Assembly (NCBI GenBank): GCA_024679565.1 | Contig: JAIBDD010000001.1 | Span: 62,001-126,000 of the forward strand | Source: Bacteroidota bacterium | GTDB taxonomy: Bacteria > Bacteroidota > Bacteroidia > NS11-12g > UBA9320 | DNA length: 64,000 bases | Reading direction: 5' to 3' | Part shown: positions 27,965 to 37,025 of the stretch, piece after piece | Layout of the letters: the number at the start of each line of letters is the position of its first letter | How positions within the stretch are numbered: the first letter of the stretch is position 1 | The notes under the pieces: generated by a model | What the model saw: only the letters and a program-made list of their open reading frames with translations | What the model was told of the DNA's origin: nothing | Databases searched by the model: none | Position numbers and translations under genes: made by a program

Positions 27965-29005
27965 TTGAGAGAACTTTTAGTTGCCGAACTGGCTGATTTT
28001 CTGGGTGGTACGATTGAAGGCCCTATGACCGAAACTGTTTTCGGAGTATCGAAAATCGACCAATCCATTCCGAACTCTCTTTCTTTTCTTGCCAACACAA
28101 AATACGAAGAGTTCATCTATACCACTTCCGCTTCCGCTATTCTGGTAAATACCAACTTTAAAGCGAAGGCGTCTTTGGATAAAACACTGATTGTTGTAGA
28201 CGACCCATATATGGCATTTTGCGCCGTATTAAATAGATACTTTAATCCGGGTGTTTCTAAATCAGGAATTGAGGCAGGAGCAATAGTGTCGAAATCTGCC
28301 AACGTGGATGACACATGCTACATTGGGGCAAATACCTATATAGGCGAACATGTAGTAATAGGCAAAAACGTTAAAATTTTCCCAAACTGCTTTATTGGTG
28401 ATGGTGTTACCATTGGCGACGACTGTTTAATCTATGCGAATGTGAGTGTTTACCACGAGTGCCGTATTGGGTCTTTCACCATAATTCATTCAGGCACTGT
28501 TATAGGAAGTGATGGGTTTGGACATGCTCCGCAAAAAGATGGCACATATGTGAAGATTCCTCAAATTGGTAATGTCGTTATTGGCGATAATGTGGAAATC
28601 GGCTCAAATTGTAGTATCGATAGAGCTACTATGGGCTCTACTACTATTGAAGATGGTGTAAGGTTAGACAACCTTATTCAAGTAGCCCACAATGTGGAGA
28701 TAGGCAAAAACACTGTTATAGCATCACAAACTGGAATTTCAGGAAGTACGACGTTAGGTCCAAATTGTATTGTTGGTGGCCAGGTTGGTTTTGCAGGACA
28801 TATAACCATAGCAAAAGGAACGCAAATTGGCGCACAGAGCGGATTAGTAAAATCTGTTTCTGAAGAAAATACCCGACTGTTTGGTACACCTGTGCAACCA
28901 CTAAAAGACGAGTTGAAAAGTCAAGTGGTGTTTAGAGATCTTCCAAGCTTAAAAGCGAAGGTGGATAATTTGGAGAAATTAATAATCAAAAACAAAGACA
29001 AGTAA
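27965..29005 (+). CDS. lpxD: UDP-3-O-acyl-glucosamine N-acyltransferase
   Basis: Third step of lipid A synthesis: transfers a hydroxyacyl chain from ACP to the 2-amino group of UDP-3-O-acyl-GlcN. At 346 residues it has the N-terminal uridine-binding domain (about 1-95), a left-handed beta helix of hexapeptide repeats (about 100-310) and the catalytic H242 in VAHNVEIG. The start is TTG; no ATG gives a full N-terminal domain. One base separates it from lpxC-fabZ. Confidence 0.95.
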   Translation: MRELLVAELADFLGGTIEGPMTETVFGVSKIDQSIPNSLSFLANTKYEEFIYTTSASAILVNTNFKAKASLDKTLIVVDDPYMAFCAVLNRYFNPGVSKSGIEAGAIVSKSANVDDTCYIGANTYIGEHVVIGKNVKIFPNCFIGDGVTIGDDCLIYANVSVYHECRIGSFTIIHSGTVIGSDGFGHAPQKDGTYVKIPQIGNVVIGDNVEIGSNCSIDRATMGSTTIEDGVRLDNLIQVAHNVEIGKNTVIASQTGISGSTTLGPNCIVGGQVGFAGHITIAKGTQIGAQSGLVKSVSEENTRLFGTPVQPLKDELKSQVVFRDLPSLKAKVDNLEKLIIKNKDK

Positions 29006-29006
29006 T

Positions 29007-30413
29007 ATGGAGAAGTTGCAAACGACTATTAAAGAGTCATTTACAGTTTCAGGAACTGGTTTACATACTGGTGGTTCTGTCAATATGACCTTCCTGCCTG
29101 CAGACGAAGATCATGGATACAAGTTCCAGAGAACTGATATGGAAGGACAACCTATTGTTGACGCTTTGGTTGATCATGTTGTTGATGTGTCAAGAGGAAC
29201 AACCTTAGAACAGAATGGTGCGCGCATTAATACTGTTGAGCATGTTTTGGCGGCATTAGCTGGTCTTGAAATTGACAATGTGCTTATTCAGTTAGACTCA
29301 CCTGAAACCCCTATTATGGATGGCAGCTCCGCTCCTTTTGTTGCCAAATTAAAGGAGATTGGAATTGTTGAGCAGAATAAAGTCAGAGAGTATTTCGAAG
29401 TTCCCTTTAATATATCGTATGAAGAGGAAGATAGAGGTGTAGAAATGGTGGCTATGCCATTAGACGATTACCGATTAACAGTGATGATAGATTACAATTC
29501 ACCGGTATTGGGCAGTCAGCATGCATCTATTACTAACCTGTCTGAATTTGACTCTGAAATATCTAGTTGTCGAACCTTTTGCTTCTTGCATGAATTAGAG
29601 ATGTTGGTAGACAACAATTTGATTAAAGGTGGTGACTTAAATAATGCGATTGTGATTGTAGATCGTGTAATTCAAGATGGTGAGTTAGAGCAGTTGGCTA
29701 AACTGTTTAACAAACCCAAAGTGGAAGTTAAAAAAGAAGGGATCTTAAACAATGTTGAGTTGCGTTTTCAAAACGAACCGGCAAGACATAAACTGTTAGA
29801 TATGATAGGTGATTTAGCGCTAATCGGAACCCCTTTAAAGGCTCAGATAATGGCTGCGAGGCCTGGACACGCTGCAAATGTTGAATTTGCAAAGAAGATC
29901 AAGAGCATTATAGAGAAAACAAAAAAAGAACGTGAACGTATGAAGAACGTCCCGCAGTATGACCCGAACGCTGAACCCATTTTTAATTATCAGCAGATTG
30001 AAAAAATATTACCACATACATTTCCTTTTTTGTTGGTAGATAAAGTGATTGAGATTACCGACACCTCAATTATGGGTGTAAAAAACATAACAGGTGATCA
30101 GTATTTCTTCCAAGGTCATTTCCCTGGTGAGCCATTGATGCCAGGTGTGTTGCAATTAGAGGCTATGGCACAAGCTGGTGGTGTTTTGGTGTTGCACGAT
30201 AAAGAAGATCCAGCAAAATGGAGTACATACTTTGTGAAGATTGAAAATGCCAAGTTCAAAGGCAAAGTAGTGCCTGGCGACGCATTGATTATTAAAATGG
30301 AATTACGTGCACCAATAAGACGTGGATTGTGCTTAATGCATGGTGAAGCTTTTGTTGGAAGTAAGTTGGTTTGTGAAGCCGACATGATGGCACAAATAGT
30401 AGAAAATAAATAA
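29007..30413 (+). CDS. lpxC-fabZ: Fused LpxC deacetylase / FabZ dehydratase
   Basis: A 468-residue fusion typical of Bacteroidota. The first 310 residues are LpxC, the zinc deacetylase that commits UDP-GlcNAc to lipid A, with H79 in VEHVLAALAG and the H/D ligands of ARHKLLDMIGD. Residues about 325-468 are FabZ, 3-hydroxyacyl-ACP dehydratase, with the hot-dog active site H371-FPGEPLMPG and LQLEAMAQ. The fusion couples fatty-acid elongation to lipid A synthesis. It lies between lpxD and lpxA. Confidence 0.97.
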   Translation: MEKLQTTIKESFTVSGTGLHTGGSVNMTFLPADEDHGYKFQRTDMEGQPIVDALVDHVVDVSRGTTLEQNGARINTVEHVLAALAGLEIDNVLIQLDSPETPIMDGSSAPFVAKLKEIGIVEQNKVREYFEVPFNISYEEEDRGVEMVAMPLDDYRLTVMIDYNSPVLGSQHASITNLSEFDSEISSCRTFCFLHELEMLVDNNLIKGGDLNNAIVIVDRVIQDGELEQLAKLFNKPKVEVKKEGILNNVELRFQNEPARHKLLDMIGDLALIGTPLKAQIMAARPGHAANVEFAKKIKSIIEKTKKERERMKNVPQYDPNAEPIFNYQQIEKILPHTFPFLLVDKVIEITDTSIMGVKNITGDQYFFQGHFPGEPLMPGVLQLEAMAQAGGVLVLHDKEDPAKWSTYFVKIENAKFKGKVVPGDALIIKMELRAPIRRGLCLMHGEAFVGSKLVCEADMMAQIVENK

Positions 30414-30415
30414 GT

Positions 30416-30423
30416 TACTTTTG
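30416..30423 (+). promoter_or_regulatory. Internal promoter -7 box for lpxA
   Basis: TACTTTTG, an exact TAnnTTTG match, lies in the 15-bp gap after lpxC-fabZ and ends five bases before the lpxA ATG. It could give a leaderless lpxA transcript inside the operon. Confidence 0.5.
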
Positions 30424-30428
30424 CCGAA

Positions 30429-31211
30429 ATGATACAACCATTAGCATACGTAAATCCTGAAGCAAAGATTGCAAACAACGTTGTTGTAGAGCCATTTGTA
30501 ACGATTCATAAAAACGTGGAAATTGGAGAAGGTTCTTGGATTGGATCTAATGTAACCATCATGGAAGGGGCCAAAATTGGCAAGAATTGCAGAATCTTTC
30601 CGGGTGCTGTAATCTCAGCAATTCCGCAAGATTTAAAATTTGATGGCGAGGAAACAACTGTCGAAATTGGCGACAATACCACAATTCGTGAATGTGTTAC
30701 TATAAACAGAGGAACGGCAGCTAAGGGCAAAACAGTAGTTGGAAGCAATTGCTTATTAATGGCCTATTCACATATTGCTCATGACTGCATACTTGGCGAC
30801 AATGTTATCATTGGAAATGCGTCACAAATTGCTGGAGAGGTGATCATATCAGACAATGCGATATTGAGTGGCTTAGTTGCGGTACATCAGTTTGCTAAAA
30901 TCGGCCCACACGTTATGATTAGTGGTGGTAGTTTGGTTAGAAAAGATGTGCCACCTTATACTAAAGCGGCTAGAGAACCATTATCATACGAAGGTGTAAA
31001 TTCAATAGGCTTAAGACGCCGAGGCTTTGCTCCCGAAAAAATTGCCGAAATACAAGAAATTTACCGAATGTTATACCTGCGTGGCTTAAACAATGCTAAA
31101 GCGTTGGCTAAAATCGAAGCAGAAATGCCTGCCACTAAAGAACGTGACGAAATTATCAGCTTTATAAAGAGCTCTGATCGTGGTATTATGAAGGGTTTCT
31201 TATCGCGCTAG
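30429..31211 (+). CDS. lpxA: UDP-GlcNAc 3-O-acyltransferase
   Basis: First step of lipid A synthesis. At 260 residues it has hexapeptide-repeat left-handed helix coils (about 1-185) and a helical C-terminal domain (GLRRRGFAPEKIAEIQEIYR). The catalytic histidine is H118 in HIAHD. The order lpxD, lpxC-fabZ, lpxA is the usual Bacteroidota cluster. One base separates its stop from the next gene. Confidence 0.97.
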   Translation: MIQPLAYVNPEAKIANNVVVEPFVTIHKNVEIGEGSWIGSNVTIMEGAKIGKNCRIFPGAVISAIPQDLKFDGEETTVEIGDNTTIRECVTINRGTAAKGKTVVGSNCLLMAYSHIAHDCILGDNVIIGNASQIAGEVIISDNAILSGLVAVHQFAKIGPHVMISGGSLVRKDVPPYTKAAREPLSYEGVNSIGLRRRGFAPEKIAEIQEIYRMLYLRGLNNAKALAKIEAEMPATKERDEIISFIKSSDRGIMKGFLSR

Positions 31212-31212
31212 T

Positions 31213-31839
31213 ATGCCGATTAAAATCATTATTGATAATGTCTCCAAACGCTTCAAGCGTGATTGGATAGTCAAGCAACTCAGTTTTACTGTCGCCCAAG
31301 GCGACAAAATTGCCATCTTAGGTAAAAATGGTAGCGGAAAATCGACCCTGTTAAAAATGATTTGCGGTTTTGTAAGTGAATCAGAAGGTAAGATTAACTG
31401 GGCACTAGAAGGAGATCAACTCGATTTAACAGAATGGCACCAGCATTATACCTTATCGGCGCCTTATCTTGAATTAATTGAAGAGTTTACATTACAAGAA
31501 AGCATTGACTTTCATTTTAGTTTAAAACCTAAACGTAGCGATGTTTCTATTGACGAGGCATTGACAGAATCAGGTCTCGCTCCTCACCTATCAAAGCTGA
31601 TATCCAATTTCTCAAGTGGGATGAAACAAAGACTAAAACTCATTTTGGCTTTGTGTTCAGAGGCATCTGTTTATTTACTTGACGAACCATGTTCGAATCT
31701 AGATGATCAAGGGATTGCATGGTATCAATCACTTATTGGGTTTTTACCGAAGGGTAAAACCGTTATAGTGGCGAGTAATAATAAAGATGAATATGCGTTT
31801 TGTGATCGACAAATATCTGTCGCCTCTGGAGTGATTTAG
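31213..31839 (+). CDS. ABC transporter ATP-binding protein
   Basis: A 208-residue stand-alone nucleotide-binding protein: Walker A GKNGSGKST, signature FSSGMKQRL (a variant of LSGGQ), Walker B VYLLDEP and a D-loop SNLDD. The signature-loop SGMKQR form is common in CcmA/NatA-like exporters. No permease is adjacent, so the transporter it powers is unknown. It starts one base after lpxA and is probably in the lipid A operon. Confidence 0.88.
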   Translation: MPIKIIIDNVSKRFKRDWIVKQLSFTVAQGDKIAILGKNGSGKSTLLKMICGFVSESEGKINWALEGDQLDLTEWHQHYTLSAPYLELIEEFTLQESIDFHFSLKPKRSDVSIDEALTESGLAPHLSKLISNFSSGMKQRLKLILALCSEASVYLLDEPCSNLDDQGIAWYQSLIGFLPKGKTVIVASNNKDEYAFCDRQISVASGVI

Positions 31840-31865
31840 CGTTTAATAGCGGGTTAGGTTGCTTG

Positions 31866-32588
31866 CTATTTCGACCACAAATTGTATTTCGCAATACACC
31901 AAAGGGCCCTAAATCCGTCCTTCCATCCTATCTTCTTCCCGTCTTCATAAGTTCGCCCATAATACGAAATACCTATCTCGTAAATTCTGATTTTAGGCAC
32001 ACGCGACATTTTAGCTGTCACCTCTGGTTCGAATCCGAATCGTTTCTCTTTCAACTCTAATGACTGGATAATTTCTCGACGGAACACTTTGTAACAAGTT
32101 TCCATGTCAGTCAAGTTTAGGTTGGTAAACATATTGCTAAGCAAGGTCAAGAACTTATTACCCAAGGTATGCCAGAAAAACAAAATTCTGTGGGGTTTAC
32201 CACCCATAAAGCGAGAACCGTACACAACGTCTGCTTCATTCTCCTCTAAGGGTCTTAAAAGGTCGTTATACTCAAACGGGTCATATTCCAAATCGGCATC
32301 TTGAATAAGGACATACTTGCCTGTTGCTCCTGCTATGCCCGTGTGCAATGCGGCTCCTTTGCCACTGTTGACGGTGTGCTCGAGTAATCGAATGTCAAGA
32401 CTCTTGTTTTTATCCTGATACGCTTTTACAGCTTCCGAGGTATTGTCAGAAGAACAATCATTAACGATGATGATTTCTTTTGACAGTTCATTCATGAGTT
32501 CGACATCGCGAACTTTGTCCAAAATCAAATGAATTGTATTACCCTCGTTATATGCTGGGATTACGATTGAAACAGCGTTATTTGTCAT
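31866..32588 (-). CDS. Family 2 glycosyltransferase (dolichyl-phosphate mannose synthase-like)
   Basis: A 240-residue soluble GT-A enzyme without membrane helices. It has [13 protein letters not shown] at the start, the NDCSSD nucleotide-binding segment, the QDADLEYDP motif with the metal-binding D-x-D-type acid cluster, and SRFMGG. It resembles DPM1-like transferases that move a sugar from a nucleotide sugar to a polyprenyl phosphate. Such a donor would suit the TMTC-like protein at 14.3 kb, but there is no linkage to show this. Confidence 0.9.
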   Translation of the reverse strand: MTNNAVSIVIPAYNEGNTIHLILDKVRDVELMNELSKEIIIVNDCSSDNTSEAVKAYQDKNKSLDIRLLEHTVNSGKGAALHTGIAGATGKYVLIQDADLEYDPFEYNDLLRPLEENEADVVYGSRFMGGKPHRILFFWHTLGNKFLTLLSNMFTNLNLTDMETCYKVFRREIIQSLELKEKRFGFEPEVTAKMSRVPKIRIYEIGISYYGRTYEDGKKIGWKDGFRALWCIAKYNLWSK

Positions 32589-32613
32589 AAATAATGCGGC
32601 AAATTAACATAAT

Positions 32614-33294
32614 ATGAACGACAATTTGGGTACGGGACATAAAGTATTAAAACGCGAAATTGTAGTAACAGCAGATGGTTCAACGTCGCTAAAAATACCT
32701 GAGCTAGACGAGATGTACCATAGTAAAAAAGGGGCTGTTCAAGAATCTCAGTTCGTATATATTGATCATGGTATGTCACTTACTAAAAAACCTAAGATTG
32801 ATATTTTAGAAATTGGTATGGGAACAGGACTCAATGTTGCCTTAACGATTAAACAAGCCTCTGCAAACAGCGTCTCGATCAACTACGACACGCTGGAACC
32901 TTACCCGCTGACAAAAGCAGAACAGCTGTCTTTAAATTACGAAGAGATACTAGGTCTTCCCGTAGGTATGATGAGCCAAATTCACAATTCGAACACAGAT
33001 AATCAAATAAACGCCGATTTCAATTTATCGGTTTATGTGCAAAAACTAGAAGATTGGGAAGCGAATCAGTTATATGACGTCATCTATTTTGACGCGTTTG
33101 CACCAAACAAACAAAAAGGACCTTGGGTCCTATCAAACCTAAAGAAATTATATGCCTGTTTAAAAGCAGGCGGTGTTTTGACCACCTATTGTGCACAAGG
33201 ACAATTTAAACGAGATTTAAAATCTATCGGATTCGAAGTGACAAATCCTCCGGGTCCAATGGGCAAGAGAGAGATTACCGTGGCGTATAAATAA
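32614..33294 (+). CDS. mnmD: tRNA (mnm5s2U34) methyltransferase MnmD-like
   Basis: A 226-residue stand-alone SAM methyltransferase of the DUF752/MnmD family, which in E. coli is the methyltransferase half of the fused MnmC. Visible features are the early DEMYHSKKGAVQES, the SAM motif LEIGMGTGLNV and the family motif YFDAFAPNKQKGPW. It should perform the last methylation of mnm5-uridine in wobble position 34. It is divergent from the GT2 gene, with 25 bp between starts. Confidence 0.9.
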   Translation: MNDNLGTGHKVLKREIVVTADGSTSLKIPELDEMYHSKKGAVQESQFVYIDHGMSLTKKPKIDILEIGMGTGLNVALTIKQASANSVSINYDTLEPYPLTKAEQLSLNYEEILGLPVGMMSQIHNSNTDNQINADFNLSVYVQKLEDWEANQLYDVIYFDAFAPNKQKGPWVLSNLKKLYACLKAGGVLTTYCAQGQFKRDLKSIGFEVTNPPGPMGKREITVAYK

Positions 33295-33296
33295 AA

Positions 33297-33324
33297 AAAT
33301 CCCGCTCTTTGCAGAACGGGATTT
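33297..33324. terminator. Bidirectional terminator between mnmD and T9SS gene
   Basis: AAATCCCG (33297-33304) pairs with CGGGATTT (33317-33324), with an inner TCT/AGA pairing. An A-tract on one side and a T-rich stretch on the other make it usable by both convergent genes. Confidence 0.75.
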
Positions 33325-33346
33325 CTATATATGATAAAGTATATTC

Positions 33347-34645
33347 TTATTTGATCGTAAACTTCTTAGAAGCTGTATAGTTACCTGCACTGATTGTGTA
33401 AAGGTAGATACCAGGCTTTAAGTTACCTGTGCTCATTGTTTCAACGTGCTCACCTGCAGTTAGCTTTGATGTAGCGCTAGAAATGCTCTTTCCAACTAGG
33501 TCAAACATTTCAATAGATACTGTACCCGCTTGACCTAAAGTAAATGGAATGTTTACTTCAGCGTTAGAAGATGCTGGGTTAGGGTATGCATTACCTAAAC
33601 CATATCCGCTTTTAGTTAAGTCGTCAACAGATACATTAGCTGAAGACATTTTGAATAAGCTATATACGTGTTGTCTTGCTAAGTTGTTTGGTGGGTTGTA
33701 CGGGAAATACCATTGTGCAGCTGGAGAGCTGTAACGTTGGTTAGTAAATGCAAATACACCGTGATTCATTGTTGTGTCGCTCAAGAAAGCTGGATTATTT
33801 ACAGTTCCTTGTCTTACGATTAGTGGCATAAAAGTATTCAACTTAGTATCACCAGTAACCAATGAGTCATTAATAAGCGTATCACCAAATTCGTAAGCCA
33901 TACCAGGTATAAACGAAATAGTGAATGCCGTTAAGCTAGATGCGCCAGTAGTTGGCAATCCAGTTGCAACTTCCATCGTACCAGAAAAAGAGGCTATGCT
34001 TGTGCTATAAAATCCATCAGTAGATTCAGAGATAGGTACTTTGATTTCCTTAGTTGCGTCTGAACTTCTGTTAATTGCTGGCGTATATGTTGGTGCAGCA
34101 GTTCTTGACTGGTCACTTTGCCATGTTAATCTTGCAACATCACTGTTGTTAAAAAACTGAATCAAAACCGTGTCTGTAACACCTGGGTTTTCGTTGCGGT
34201 ATTTGTAGAAAAACGCAATTGAGTCAACGGTGTATGCGTTGAATCTCGACAAAGGTGGAGTTTCAGGAATCAAGGCAAAGTGCTCACTTTGTGGATCAAA
34301 AACTTGACCTACACTAAATACGCCAACGTGATCAGCATAAGGAGCGTCGTTTTCGTCTCTAAAAATTTGAACGGCTAAAGAGTCAGGCATCATAGACGTA
34401 CCTGTGAAGTATGTATATGCTTCACCATTTTCGCCTAGAGCACCCATATAGCTGTACCACTCATCAACGGCTAACTTACCGTGTTTCTTAAGAGTTTCTT
34501 TGGTGAATTGCGTTAAATCATCAGCAACGAATTCTTTACCAAAAGGGTTTGCAGTGTTTCCTGCCTCACTAACTTGTCCAACGGCTACAACAGCAGAAGT
34601 AGCGATGAAACCCGTAGCAAATAATTTTGTAAATAAACTTTTCAT
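33347..34645 (-). CDS. T9SS type A sorting-domain protein, function unknown
   Basis: A 432-residue exported protein: signal peptide (about 1-23), a beta-rich middle of no recognised family, and a type A T9SS sorting domain from about 350 (AYPNPASSNAEVNIPF, GIYLYTISAGNYTASKKFTIK). It should pass through the Sec system and then the T9SS to the surface. A consensus -7 box lies about 28 bp before the ATG. I cannot assign a role to the middle region. Confidence 0.88.
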   Translation of the reverse strand: MKSLFTKLFATGFIATSAVVAVGQVSEAGNTANPFGKEFVADDLTQFTKETLKKHGKLAVDEWYSYMGALGENGEAYTYFTGTSMMPDSLAVQIFRDENDAPYADHVGVFSVGQVFDPQSEHFALIPETPPLSRFNAYTVDSIAFFYKYRNENPGVTDTVLIQFFNNSDVARLTWQSDQSRTAAPTYTPAINRSSDATKEIKVPISESTDGFYSTSIASFSGTMEVATGLPTTGASSLTAFTISFIPGMAYEFGDTLINDSLVTGDTKLNTFMPLIVRQGTVNNPAFLSDTTMNHGVFAFTNQRYSSPAAQWYFPYNPPNNLARQHVYSLFKMSSANVSVDDLTKSGYGLGNAYPNPASSNAEVNIPFTLGQAGTVSIEMFDLVGKSISSATSKLTAGEHVETMSTGNLKPGIYLYTISAGNYTASKKFTIK

Positions 34646-34673
34646 TAATTATCCTTTTTTATAATACTTTTTG

Positions 34674-34681
34674 CAAAAATA
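34674..34681 (-). promoter_or_regulatory. Promoter -7 box for the 33.3 kb T9SS gene
   Basis: The minus strand reads TATTTTTG, an exact TAnnTTTG match, 28 bp upstream of the ATG at 34645. Confidence 0.5.
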
Positions 34682-34746
34682 TGCTTTCACAACAAATGTA
34701 CATAACAAAATACGTGTACAGTGTCAGAATGTAGTAATCGTTGTAT

Positions 34747-35454
34747 TTAATCAATGTCACCTAACGCCGGCCTGATGAGTATTTCTTCCACTACTGCTTC
34801 GTTAGGTAATTGATAATTGTGCGCTATTAAATCAGCAATTGTTTCTGGTTTTAAAAATCTTGAGTCAGGCAAATCAGTGCCATCCCAAGAGTTTGTGCGT
34901 GTCGCTCCAGGTAATACGGCCGTAACACGAACACCTGTTTCTTTAAGCTCTTCTCTTAAAACTTTGGTTAATCCGTATTGTGCGTATTTCGATATGCAAT
35001 AACTTCCACCATTCTTATAAGGCGTTATGCTCGCAGTTGAGCAAATGTTAAACAAATGTCCTTTCGTAGACTTTTTTAGGTAAGGTACTGCGGCCTTAGA
35101 AAAATAATAGGTTGCATTCAAATTGGTTTCCATCATTATTTCAAAAAGGTCATCTTCCTCATCTGTTATTGCACCCGGATAAAAGACGCCAGCATTATTA
35201 ACCACAATGTCCACACCGTTAAATTTTGAGATTGCCTTTTCAAAAAATGATCGAATGGCACCTTTGTCTCTCAAATCACATGCTTGAACATAGCTTTGTA
35301 CTCCCAATTCAGATAATTCAGATTCAATATCAATGAGCAACTGTTTATCTCTGCCACAAGTAATGATATTATACCCTAAAGCGGCAAAACGCATAACAAT
35401 AGCCTTTCCAATACCTCGTGTTCCACCTGTGACTAAAACTGTCCTTTTGTCCAT
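34747..35454 (-). CDS. Short-chain dehydrogenase/reductase
   Basis: A 235-residue classical SDR with the NAD(P)-binding TGGTRGIG near the N-terminus, the NNAG motif, and the catalytic serine and YxxxK in CSTAS and YCISKYA. The arginine after the glycine motif suggests NADPH use. It resembles 3-ketoacyl-ACP and sepiapterin-type reductases; the substrate is not predictable. The ATG at 35454 is preferred over a GTG at 35475 because it gives the usual short lead before the first beta strand. Confidence 0.88.
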   Translation of the reverse strand: MDKRTVLVTGGTRGIGKAIVMRFAALGYNIITCGRDKQLLIDIESELSELGVQSYVQACDLRDKGAIRSFFEKAISKFNGVDIVVNNAGVFYPGAITDEEDDLFEIMMETNLNATYYFSKAAVPYLKKSTKGHLFNICSTASITPYKNGGSYCISKYAQYGLTKVLREELKETGVRVTAVLPGATRTNSWDGTDLPDSRFLKPETIADLIAHNYQLPNEAVVEEILIRPALGDID

Positions 35455-35483
35455 ATTTATCGAATTTATTTCCACAATTATGG

Positions 35484-35491
35484 CAAATCTA
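35484..35491 (-). promoter_or_regulatory. Promoter -7 box for the SDR gene
   Basis: The minus strand reads TAGATTTG, an exact TAnnTTTG match, 29 bp before the ATG at 35454. Confidence 0.5.
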
Positions 35492-35547
35492 GTTGATTAA
35501 ACAATTGCTAAAAGATATTACCAATATATTTACCGCAGTAAATAACT

Positions 35548-36285
35548 ATGCAGATTTTCAACCATTTCGGCACATACTTAATGTTTTTAAAGCGCATGAT
35601 TTCTCGACCAGAGAAACTTAGCGTTTATTGGGAACGTACAATGCTGGAAATGAAAAATATCGGAGTCGGATCGTTGGCTATTGTAGTCATTATTGCTATT
35701 TTTCAAGGTGCCGTAACTACCTTACAAATTGCGTATCAGTTGGTTAGCCCTTTAGTCGCTAACCCGGTAATTGGTTCTATTGTGAGTGATTCTTCAATGC
35801 TTGAACTTGCCCCTACTATTACGTGTTTGGTGTTGGCAGGCAAAGTAGGCTCTCACATTGCTTCTGAAATTGGAACCATGAAAGTAAGTGAGCAAATAGA
35901 TGCATTAGAAATTATGGGTATCAATTCGCGTGCATTTGTTGCTTCACCCAAAATTATTGCTGGTATCGTAATGTTTCCTTGCCTTATTATTATATCCATA
36001 TTTTTAAGTAATGTAGGTGGCATATTCGCCGGGTACGCTAGTGGTATTTTAACACCCGATGAATTTATCCAAGGTGCTCGAGAGAGTTTCCTTCCATTCA
36101 ATTTGGCATTCTCGTTGATTAAAGCATTCGTTTATGCGTTCATCATAACATCCGTTTCCTCTTATCATGGTTACAAAACGGAAGGTGGCGCATTGGAAGT
36201 TGGCAGTAGCAGCACAAAGGCCGTTGTATATAGTGCCGTACTCATATTATTCTCAGATTACCTCTTAACCCAGTTGTTACTATAG
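35548..36285 (+). CDS. MlaE-family ABC permease
   Basis: A 245-residue inner-membrane permease with about five helices and the MlaE/YrbE signature (IGTMKVSEQIDALEIMGI). In proteobacteria MlaE works with MlaF and an MCE-domain protein to move phospholipids between the membranes and keep outer-membrane asymmetry. Here the ATPase follows after one base, but no MCE protein gene is next to it. Confidence 0.93.
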   Translation: MQIFNHFGTYLMFLKRMISRPEKLSVYWERTMLEMKNIGVGSLAIVVIIAIFQGAVTTLQIAYQLVSPLVANPVIGSIVSDSSMLELAPTITCLVLAGKVGSHIASEIGTMKVSEQIDALEIMGINSRAFVASPKIIAGIVMFPCLIIISIFLSNVGGIFAGYASGILTPDEFIQGARESFLPFNLAFSLIKAFVYAFIITSVSSYHGYKTEGGALEVGSSSTKAVVYSAVLILFSDYLLTQLLL

Positions 36286-36286
36286 C

Positions 36287-37018
36287 ATGATCGAACTTTT
36301 AGATTTACATAAATCGTTTGACGATGTAGCCGTGTTAAAAGGCATAACTACCCAATTCAAACCTGGCCGAACCAACCTAATTATTGGTGCCAGTGGTGGT
36401 GGAAAAAGTGTATTAATGAAATGCATGGTTGGCTTGTTAACCCCAACACAAGGCCAGATAATCTATGATGGCAGAGACTTTCATAAACTTGGAAACAAGG
36501 AAACAAGGGATGTTCGGCGAGAGATTGGTATGCTGTTTCAAGGTAATGCTCTTTTTGACAGCTACACAGTAGAAGAAAACATTGAGTTCCCATTAAAAAT
36601 GTTCACCGACATGACTCCGGCCGAAAGACGTGATCGTGTCGATTTTTGTTTAGAACAAGTTCACCTTGAGGGGATTAATGCAAAATTTCCGGCGGAAATT
36701 AGCGGTGGAATGAAAAAAAGAGTCGGCATAGCAAGGGCCATTTCATTAGACATTAAATATTTGTTTTGTGACGAACCGAACTCAGGCCTTGATCCAGTGA
36801 CTTCTAGGGTGATTGACGAACTTCTGCAAGATATTACCGAAGAATTTCAAATGACAACTGTAATCAATACACATGATATGAAAACCGTATTCGATATTGG
36901 TGATCACATCATATTTATAAATAACGGCAACAAATGGTGGGAAGGTAAAAAAAGTGAAGTGAGAAATGCTGATAATCCAGAACTCAAGTCATTTATTAAT
37001 GCCTCTTACTTTGAATAA
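36287..37018 (+). CDS. MlaF-like ABC ATPase
   Basis: A 243-residue ATPase partner of the preceding permease: Walker A GASGGGKSV, signature ISGGMKKRV (the MlaF-type variant), Walker B YLFCDEP with NSGLDPVTS, and switch histidine NTHD. The threonine or serine usual at the end of the P-loop is a valine after GKS. It is followed after 7 bp by the DPP11-like gene, with which it may be co-transcribed. Confidence 0.93.
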   Translation: MIELLDLHKSFDDVAVLKGITTQFKPGRTNLIIGASGGGKSVLMKCMVGLLTPTQGQIIYDGRDFHKLGNKETRDVRREIGMLFQGNALFDSYTVEENIEFPLKMFTDMTPAERRDRVDFCLEQVHLEGINAKFPAEISGGMKKRVGIARAISLDIKYLFCDEPNSGLDPVTSRVIDELLQDITEEFQMTTVINTHDMKTVFDIGDHIIFINNGNKWWEGKKSEVRNADNPELKSFINASYFE

Positions 37019-37025
37019 AACTTTT

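Noticed and set aside
31845-31870. AATAGC/GCTATT hairpin between the ABC ATPase and GT2 genes
   Set aside because: The stem is only 6 bp, AT-rich, with a 14-nt loop and no T-tract.
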